A model generated the notes under the pieces. It searched no databases, was not told the origin of the DNA, and saw only the letters and a list, made by a program, of their open reading frames with translations. The position numbers and the translations under genes were made by a program. This document shows, piece by piece, positions 58,532-64,000 of a DNA stretch of 64,000 nucleotides (positions are counted from its first letter, which is position 1; the number at the start of each line of letters is the position of its first letter). Source of the DNA: Thermofilum sp. NZ13 (GTDB lineage Archaea > Thermoproteota > Thermoprotei > Thermofilales > Thermofilaceae); contig NDWX01000001.1 in the NCBI GenBank assembly GCA_002855745.1, positions 248,001-312,000 on the forward strand. The letters are read 5' to 3'.

Positions 58532-59377
58532 CTAGAGAAGCCTCTCGATGCGGTTCCTCCTGCGGCCCCTGGAGGCCTCCTCTTCTTTGGGCTTGGCTTC
58601 GCTCCCCTCGATTCCAGCGGGTTGACCGGTAGCGGAGTGCTCGAGTCTGAGGCTGGCCCTGTGCTCCCACGAGAAGAACTTGATGAAGCGGTAGAAGTCG
58701 GCTAGAGCGGAGCCGGCCAAGCTCGGGTTGAACGTGCTTTTTACCTCGAACCCTTCGCCGACGGAGGTTATGCTTAAGCTGCTCGAAGCGACAGTGGGAG
58801 GCTGCTCGTCAAGCGCCTTGACAGCCCGTGCGGGGAAGTCGGAGGCTGAGGGAATACCCTTTAGGACGACCTTCCCGTGCTGCGTTCCTACAATTAAGTC
58901 CACGTACCTCCTCCCTAGAATCCTCGAGAGGAGAGGGTAGTGGGTTTTAACGCTCGTGACGGTGTGCGCTAGTACCCTTCTCGTGTCGAGGCGCGGGAGC
59001 AACGAATCGGGCCTTACACCCCGAACCTCAACCCCCACCTCTGACACCCGGTACTCCGTGAACGCTCTCTCAACCTCGATGGTCACCAGGGTGACTGGCG
59101 CTACTAGGAGCAGTGAGAGCCTCAGGGATTCTTCAAGCGTTGCTAGGCCGGTGATGTAGAGGGCTAGCGCGTACGCGTACGTTACTAGGGTGAAGAACCT
59201 CTCGCTCCACCCGAGCTGGAGGCCGAGGAGGCTGTAAGCGCCGTAGGCTAGCAGAGGGTTGAGCCAGTCGTGCGCCTCTAGAGGCCTAAGCTGGATCAGA
59301 AGGAGTAGCAGAGGCGGGAAAGAGTACCTTGAAAGCATTGACAGCCTCGAAGGCCTGATCGTGTCGGAAAACGCCAT
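58532..59377 (-). CDS. Membrane protein partner of the BrxL-like ATPase
   Basis: 281 residues. Four hydrophobic segments within residues 18-112 (SFPPLLLLLIQL; LLAYGAYSLLGLQLG; LVTYAYALALYITGLA; LRLSLLLVAPVTLVTIEVER) and then a soluble cytoplasmic part of mixed beta/alpha character (EYRVSEVGVEVRGV; RYVDLIVGTQHGKVVLKG; LSITSVGEGFEVKSTFNP), reminiscent of bacterial PH domains, ending in a very basic tail (RGRRRNRIERLL). No family recognised. It is the first gene of a pair with the BrxL-like ATPase. Confidence 0.62.
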   Translation of the reverse strand: MAFSDTIRPSRLSMLSRYSFPPLLLLLIQLRPLEAHDWLNPLLAYGAYSLLGLQLGWSERFFTLVTYAYALALYITGLATLEESLRLSLLLVAPVTLVTIEVERAFTEYRVSEVGVEVRGVRPDSLLPRLDTRRVLAHTVTSVKTHYPLLSRILGRRYVDLIVGTQHGKVVLKGIPSASDFPARAVKALDEQPPTVASSSLSITSVGEGFEVKSTFNPSLAGSALADFYRFIKFFSWEHRASLRLEHSATGQPAGIEGSEAKPKEEEASRGRRRNRIERLL

Positions 59378-59490
59378 GAGCGTTCAGCCAATAAACTGGC
59401 CTGTTGCACTTTTATTCTTTCCCTTCCCTCAGTCAACGTCATCACGGCGCAGCAGCCTGTAATCACAGCCCATGTGACAAGATTTTTATC

Positions 59491-59500
59491 CCGGCGCCTT
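59491..59500 (+). promoter_or_regulatory. TATA box of the wHTH gene at 59513
   Basis: TTTTTATCCC ends about 13-20 bases before ATG 59513; transcription would start at or just before the start codon. Confidence 0.4.
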
Positions 59501-59512
59501 CTCTTCGGAGTG

Positions 59513-59854
59513 ATGGTGGAGGTCGACGGAGAGGTTTGGGGCAGCGTTGCTAAGTGGCTGGAGCTCACCGGCCTCGTGAAGCAGCTGCTGCGGCTGAAGC
59601 AGCCTAAGCCCGTGAGCCGGGCTTTCGGCACGAGGAACATGGCTCACATCGCAAGAACACTTGGTAGGCTCCGCTCCCTGGGACTCGTGGAGGAGGCTAC
59701 TCTCGGCAACGTGCGCTACGTTTACCTCACCGAGAGAGCTTGCAAACTTCTAGCGCTGCTGGGCTGCAAGCCTGAGGGGCTTGCGTGCGGTGACGCCGCG
59801 CTGAAGCTGCTCAAGAGCGCGGGGACGCGTGAGGAGCTCAGTAGCGTACGCTGA
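59513..59854 (+). CDS. Winged-helix DNA-binding protein
   Basis: 113 residues from ATG 59513. The HTH reads SRAFGTRNMAHIARTLGRLR followed by SLGLVEEATLGNVRYVYLTE (wing) and RACKLLALLGC, a MarR/ArsR-like winged helix. It is divergent from the membrane-protein/BrxL-like pair with about 135 bases between them and may regulate that pair. Two Cys near the end (GCKPEGLACGDAA) could bind a ligand or metal. Confidence 0.75.
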   Translation: MVEVDGEVWGSVAKWLELTGLVKQLLRLKQPKPVSRAFGTRNMAHIARTLGRLRSLGLVEEATLGNVRYVYLTERACKLLALLGCKPEGLACGDAALKLLKSAGTREELSSVR

Positions 59855-59922
59855 GCGGAGATAGGCGTGTCAGGGCACAAAAAGACGAGGGCTGAAAAGT
59901 CGCCCTAAACTCTCAGCTAGCG

Positions 59923-60459
59923 CTATGAAGCTTGGTCTGCTCTAAATGGGCTTCCCCTGATTGATCTCTCGACGGCTAAGGAAAGCGGGAAACCTAGGAC
60001 TACTATCGAGATCAACGACCCCGGTAGTACACCCGCTATGGACAAGAGGAGCGGGATATCGGTTCCGAAAGCCCACAGAAGCAGGTACTTGAGGTAGGAT
60101 CCGACACCCACCGACACCATCAGAGATTGAGTGATCAACGCCGCTAACCTTCTTCTCCTACCGCCTTTACCGGAGATCCTGTAGCCCGCGTACCCGGCTG
60201 CGAGGTTCACGAGGCTTCCCAAGACGGCGTCGAAGGCGCTTAGGGCGGGGTTTCCCCAAGGCGCGGCGAGGATGTTGCCTATAAAGCACCCCACAGCAAC
60301 GCCCAGCACCGCTGGGTATCCCAGCACGGTGGACAAGGCGATAAGGGCGTCCGCAACCCTTACCTGCCACAAAAGGAACGAGGCGAAGGGTAGCACGTAG
60401 ACTAGAACCGCGTAAAGCGCCGCCACTATCCCGGCTAAGGCCATGTCTCTCGAGCGCAC
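59923..60459 (-). CDS. QueT-family ECF S-component
   Basis: 178 residues, five to six spans (ATG 60444 would shorten it by five). The QueT pattern WQVRVADALIALSTVLGYPA and GVAVGCFIGNILAAPWGNP is clear. QueT proteins import queuosine or archaeosine precursors or related pteridine-like bases through an ECF transporter; the energising module is not in the window. Monocistronic by position. Confidence 0.78.
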   Translation of the reverse strand: MRSRDMALAGIVAALYAVLVYVLPFASFLLWQVRVADALIALSTVLGYPAVLGVAVGCFIGNILAAPWGNPALSAFDAVLGSLVNLAAGYAGYRISGKGGRRRRLAALITQSLMVSVGVGSYLKYLLLWAFGTDIPLLLSIAGVLPGSLISIVVLGFPLSLAVERSIRGSPFRADQAS

Positions 60460-60497
60460 AGGTTCCCATGGGAGCCCTAGGCTTAAAAACTTCGTGG

Positions 60498-62294
60498 TCA
60501 GAAATCCATAGCCGTCAGAATCTCCTCCGGGAGCCTCATGCCGAGTTGCTGCAGGACAAGCTTGCTGTACTCCACCTGGGCTTTGAGCAGCTCCCTGAAC
60601 TCGTCCATCGAGAGGTAGGAAGTGGGGTCCAGCTCTTTGAGCCTGTCGGCTGGTATGCCCGGGACCTCAGCTGGGACGAGGACCCGCTCACCCCATACGG
60701 GGTGGGGCTTCCACTTAACTGCTCCGCGGCTCGCCTGCAGGAGGAAGAGCTCCGTCTCCTCTATCGTGGGGCGCGTGCCCCCGACGGGCTTAGGGATGCC
60801 ATCCCGCACCTCGAGCACCGGTTCTGGCACCCTCACTGTTCTGTCTCCGACCCTGACCTCCCCCCACCTGTACTGCGCCACTATCCTCCCGGTTGTGTTC
60901 CACATGTAGACGTCCACCCTGTGACCGCTCTCCTGCCACTTCTTGAGGAAGCCGTAAAACCTTAGAACGTGGGCGTCGTCGCCCACCCCGATTGTGAACT
61001 CCGAGTACCGGGGGACGAACCTCACCTTGCCTACGAGCTCTCGCGCCTGCGCCGGGTGCCCGACGGTCCTGCCGTCGGCGAGCGCCTTGGCTATGAACTC
61101 CGGGGTGTTCAGCTTGACCCAGGCGTAGTCTGTGAAGTAGCCTGGGGACAGGAAAACGGCTGTGTTCATGGGCCCGTCGGAGTCGACCTGGCCGTCGAAG
61201 TAGCCTGTATCCTCGAGGTACACCACGGACCTCGCGTTCCTGTTCGGCATTCCGAAGTACTGGAAGAGCTTCCCCTCGAAGCTGGGGTTTCCGTCGCTGG
61301 AGAACTCCGTGTTCTCGTGCAGGGCCCGTGGGCTCATGCAGGCGTTCCACATCGCCTCCTGCTCGGGTGTCAGGTCCTCGGTCTTCACCCAGGCGCCGCG
61401 CTCCGAGCCGTAGACCCTGTCCTCGCATATCGCGACTATGTCGTCGTTGCGTATCTTCTGGTCTCTCACGTAGTCCAATGGGTTCACGCCGAACTTCTCC
61501 ACGTACACGCGGGCGTTCCTGGGGGTCCACGTGTAGAAGCCGTGCGTGGACTTGCCTGAGCCCGTCAGGCCCCAGATGACGAGCGTGATCCTCCTCCAAG
61601 AGCCGTCGACCGTGTTCACCGTGAACTCCCTGAGGGCCGCGTGCTCGCCGGTGCAACCCTTCTTGTATACGTGATAGATCCAGTGGCGCAGGGCTCCCTT
61701 CTTTATCTCCCCCTGGTAGCTAGACAGGGTGATTATCGTAAGGTTGTGGTGGGGGAAGACGAGGATGGCCATCAGCCTGTTGGTGCCGGGTATGAGGGGG
61801 TTGCCGAGGTAGTGCGGCACGACGATGAGCTCTGCCTCGGGCTTCTCGTCAGGCGGGGCTGGGAACACGAGCTGCTTCCACCTGTAGGCGAGGTCGGGGA
61901 ACTGGGGGTCGACGTACACCGTCGTGTGCATCTGCACCTTGCTGCCGGGCCTCCCGTAGTAGCCGTCCACCTTGATGAGCGGGCCCTGAGCTAGGACGTG
62001 CTCGAGCACTCTCTGCATGAGTAGCTTGTGCTCCTGCCTAAGCTCCGCGTCGCTGTTCACCACTACCGTGTTCGCCGCGGACCTGCTCCAGATGTTGCTG
62101 GCCCAGCCCAGAGCACCGTTTCTGAACTTCGTCGCGTAGAGCTTGGCTCTCTCGAGGAGGTCGGGCGGGTTGTCCAGAACCGCTTCCAGCCCAGAGCTCT
62201 CCTTGAACGCTAGTATGCGCCTGAAGGACTCCCTGAATGTTGAGGGGTTCAGGTCTTCCAAAGGAGGGATCAGCTTAGAACGAGTTTCTACCAC
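60498..62294 (-). CDS. pckA: Phosphoenolpyruvate carboxykinase, ATP-type, archaeal
   Basis: 598 residues. The kinase P-loop GLTGSGKST is at 242-250, preceded by the family-typical RRITLVIWG; Mn2+/substrate parts GYYGRPGSKVQMHTTVYVD, NLTIITLSSYQGEIKKGAL and the later FSSDGNPSFEGKLFQYFGMP are ordered as in PckA. It converts oxaloacetate and ATP to PEP, starting gluconeogenesis. It differs from the GTP-dependent PCK known in Thermococcus. Start is 62294, behind A/T-rich promoter sequence (AAAAAGTTTTTAATAC) at about 62320. Confidence 0.85.
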   Translation of the reverse strand: MVETRSKLIPPLEDLNPSTFRESFRRILAFKESSGLEAVLDNPPDLLERAKLYATKFRNGALGWASNIWSRSAANTVVVNSDAELRQEHKLLMQRVLEHVLAQGPLIKVDGYYGRPGSKVQMHTTVYVDPQFPDLAYRWKQLVFPAPPDEKPEAELIVVPHYLGNPLIPGTNRLMAILVFPHHNLTIITLSSYQGEIKKGALRHWIYHVYKKGCTGEHAALREFTVNTVDGSWRRITLVIWGLTGSGKSTHGFYTWTPRNARVYVEKFGVNPLDYVRDQKIRNDDIVAICEDRVYGSERGAWVKTEDLTPEQEAMWNACMSPRALHENTEFSSDGNPSFEGKLFQYFGMPNRNARSVVYLEDTGYFDGQVDSDGPMNTAVFLSPGYFTDYAWVKLNTPEFIAKALADGRTVGHPAQARELVGKVRFVPRYSEFTIGVGDDAHVLRFYGFLKKWQESGHRVDVYMWNTTGRIVAQYRWGEVRVGDRTVRVPEPVLEVRDGIPKPVGGTRPTIEETELFLLQASRGAVKWKPHPVWGERVLVPAEVPGIPADRLKELDPTSYLSMDEFRELLKAQVEYSKLVLQQLGMRLPEEILTAMDF

Positions 62295-62353
62295 GTGTTC
62301 TAAGCGCCAAAAGTGTATTAAAAACTTTTTAGTTTAAGAGTTTAAGTATGCGC

Positions 62354-63127
62354 TTAGAGCAGCAACTCGAATATCGTTTTAGCCTTTTGGGGGGACGCCC
62401 TAGGGCATAGGTATAGGGTCTCGCTGTCCACTGAAACCTTCACGCACGTTTCCGCGTCCAGCAACGTGGCGTTAACCCCTAGCCTTTCAAGGGATTTCAG
62501 TAGTCCCTCTCTCCTGCTTCGAAGAAGGCAGGGGAGGTGGACCTTACCTGTGAAGCTTACCTGACCGAAGAGCTCAGGCCTCTCAAGTACAAAAGGTATT
62601 CCTAGAGCGTGCGCGACTTCAGGTGACAGAGCGAGCGGTTCATGCGGGCGGAGCTTCTTTAATGTTTCCGACAACGACTTGGGCTCGAGCGGTTTCCCTA
62701 GATCGTAGCGTTCCTCGACGCCGCTTACCACCGCGAGCCCCAGCCCGTACCTTTCAGCCAGCTTAGCGCCAAGCTCGCTCTCCAGCCTCCCTGAGGCGAC
62801 CAGCAGAGGTTTTCCCTCCTTGAGGATTTGGGCACTTAGCTTTACCGGGGTGTCGCAGTAGGTTTCTAGGAGGGGGAAGTGCAGGGGACACTCGTCTACG
62901 CACCTCCAGCACTTCACGCACCTCTCCACGCCGAGCTTCCTGTCGCGGGCGTATCCGAGGGGGCTCAGGGCAAGGCTACCCGAGTAAGTGAACGTCGGGC
63001 ATGCGGTGAGGCATATTCCGGGGCAGTATAGGCAGGGGTTTTTGACCTTTCTTAACGGGAGGGTGGCGAACCGTGCAACAAGGGTGGGGGTAAGCTTGAT
63101 GGCTCGCAACGTTGTGAGGCTCACCAA
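62354..63127 (-). CDS. 4Fe-4S dicluster protein (GlcF/LldE-type partner of FAD oxidase)
   Basis: 257 residues. N-terminal Cys cluster CLYCPGICLTACPTF and a second cluster CVKCWRCVDECPL are two 4Fe-4S sites. The C-terminal 150 residues lack the CCG repeats of GlpC/LldE; cysteines here are single (HLPCLL, AETCVKV, YLCPRAS). It follows the FAD oxidase by 2 bases on the same strand, so it is the electron acceptor subunit of that enzyme. Confidence 0.8.
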   Translation of the reverse strand: MVSLTTLRAIKLTPTLVARFATLPLRKVKNPCLYCPGICLTACPTFTYSGSLALSPLGYARDRKLGVERCVKCWRCVDECPLHFPLLETYCDTPVKLSAQILKEGKPLLVASGRLESELGAKLAERYGLGLAVVSGVEERYDLGKPLEPKSLSETLKKLRPHEPLALSPEVAHALGIPFVLERPELFGQVSFTGKVHLPCLLRSRREGLLKSLERLGVNATLLDAETCVKVSVDSETLYLCPRASPQKAKTIFELLL

Positions 63128-63129
63128 GG

Positions 63130-64000
63130 CTAATCACCCATCCACTTCCCTGGGTTCGCGAGGCCTTGGGGGTCTAGGCACCGCTTTACTTTTTTGAGGT
63201 ACTGTAAGCCTGCCCCCAGCTCCTCAGCGACCCACTTGGCCCTCAGGAGGCCGACGCCGTGGTGGTGGCTTATCGTCGCACCGGTCTCGAGGAGGGTTCT
63301 CACGGCTTCCTCCCACATACGCCAGTACGTCTGCTCGTCCGCCTCGTAGGTCAGCGTGAAGTATATGCAAGCGCCTGTCGTGTAGAAGTGCGACGCGTGC
63401 GCCAGCACGGCGTAGACGCCCTTAACCCTCTTCACCCTCTCCTTGAACGCTCGGTAGACCTTGGGCAGCGCGCTCCACGTGGCAGCGGTCTCGATCGTGT
63501 CGAACCATAGGTTGAGGGGCACGACGAGCTTCTTCAGCTCGGATATCACGTCGAAGCGCGTTTCCAGCCACTTGTCCACGGGGGCTGCCCCGACCTCCTT
63601 GCCCCCGTGCTTCGCGACGATTCTCCGCGCCTCAGAAACCTTAGCATTGAGTATCTCCTCGGAGTTCTCCTCGAATATCAGGATCAGCGTGTCCCGGGCG
63701 TCGTGGAACCTGGCTGCGGAGTCGTCCTTGTCGTAGAGCCTCGCGACCGCCGGGACGGCACCAGTGAGCATCATCTCTCGAACCGCGCGAAGACCGGACT
63801 CGAAGTCTGGGAAAGCGTACGCGTTCTTCCACTGGTGCTCTGGCAGGGGGAAGACCTTCAGCACGGCCTTCGTTATGATTCCAAGCTGTCCCTCGCTCCC
63901 GATGAAAAGTCGTTTAAGCTCCGGGCCCGTCGCCGCCCTCGGGACGATGCTTCTCCTCAAGGGGATGATGCCTCCGTCGGGGGCCACAACCTCGAGGTCC
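63130..64000 (-). CDS. FAD-linked oxidase (GlcD/alkyl-DHAP-synthase family), cut by right edge
   Basis: At least 289 residues of the C-terminal part of a VAO/PCMH-type flavoprotein; the 5' end lies beyond the window. LFIGSEGQLGIITKAVLKVF ends the FAD domain, the substrate domain carries HHHGVGLLRAKWVAEELG, the catalytic His-rich loop seen in alkyldihydroxyacetonephosphate synthase and some D-lactate dehydrogenases, and it ends LDPQGLANPGKWMGD. With the adjacent Fe-S protein it likely oxidises a 2-hydroxyacid such as D-lactate, glycolate or an ether-lipid precursor. Confidence 0.82.
   Translation of the reverse strand, partial: DLEVVAPDGGIIPLRRSIVPRAATGPELKRLFIGSEGQLGIITKAVLKVFPLPEHQWKNAYAFPDFESGLRAVREMMLTGAVPAVARLYDKDDSAARFHDARDTLILIFEENSEEILNAKVSEARRIVAKHGGKEVGAAPVDKWLETRFDVISELKKLVVPLNLWFDTIETAATWSALPKVYRAFKERVKRVKGVYAVLAHASHFYTTGACIYFTLTYEADEQTYWRMWEEAVRTLLETGATISHHHGVGLLRAKWVAEELGAGLQYLKKVKRCLDPQGLANPGKWMGD

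Noticed and set aside
57110-59377. A complete BREX phage-defence locus
   Set aside because: No brxA, brxB, brxC, pglX or pglZ homologue is nearby; only a shortened BrxL-like ATPase is present.

Overview
This G+C-rich window comes from an archaeon, most likely a hyperthermophilic Thermoproteota (crenarchaeote) of a Thermofilum/Thermoproteales type. The lineage call is inference from gene content: sn-glycerol-1-phosphate dehydrogenase, a DGGGP-synthase-like UbiA prenyltransferase, XPD helicase, family B DNA polymerase, archaeal class I fructose-bisphosphate aldolase, dispersed vapBC pairs, leaderless starts behind TATA boxes, and many GTG/TTG starts. No rRNA, tRNA, CRISPR array or insertion sequence was recognised.

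Layout. 1-4.0 kb: the end of an aldehyde dehydrogenase, then an accessory stretch with one intact vapBC pair, one frameshifted vapBC pair, a coiled-coil nuclease-like protein and gene remnants. 4-10 kb: an amino-acid permease, a MntA/HepT pair, a membrane-anchored orphan and a serine-biosynthesis pair. 9.8-11.3 kb: a broken nucleotidyltransferase, a structured RNA candidate (copy A), a 45-residue membrane peptide and a hydrogenase-maturation protease. 11.4-24 kb: archaeal lipid genes (UbiA, a dolichol-kinase-like protein, glycerol-1-phosphate dehydrogenase), a PAPS-reductase-like protein, a GDT1 transporter, a class II amidotransferase, a SWIM protein, an exonuclease-degenerate PolB, an ECF S-component, a HypE-like protein, a MATE transporter and nnr. 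24-30 kb: aldolase-PfkB operon, a ferritin/VIT1 fusion, a cysteine-cluster protein, a nitroreductase, and a winged-helix regulator interrupted by an in-frame TGA.

30-44 kb: a ferritin-like protein, a molybdopterin oxidoreductase divergent from hypD, a MacB-like ABC operon and a second ABC-2 exporter flanking a PadR regulator, XPD, a frameshifted second SWIM gene between two tiny genes, and RNA copy B. 44-54 kb: a secreted metallophosphoesterase and a GATase-like secreted protein lead into an iron/organophosphate-type ABC importer, followed by creatininase and heme O synthase. 54.8-57.1 kb: a DsrE-TusA-SQR-like-DUF1641 sulfur operon. 57.1-59.4 kb: a Lon-less BrxL-like AAA ATPase with a membrane partner. 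59.5-64 kb: a wHTH, a QueT-type S-component, an ATP-type PEP carboxykinase, and a ferredoxin plus FAD oxidase pair cut by the right edge.

The points most worth attention are the two-copy structured RNA element, the BrxL-like/membrane pair, the PadR operator seen at two promoters, and several accessory genes broken by single-base changes in G, C or A runs. Central metabolism suggested here is gluconeogenesis/glycolysis (GAPN, aldolase, PfkB kinase, PEPCK) with sulfur and hydrogen or formate redox chemistry.
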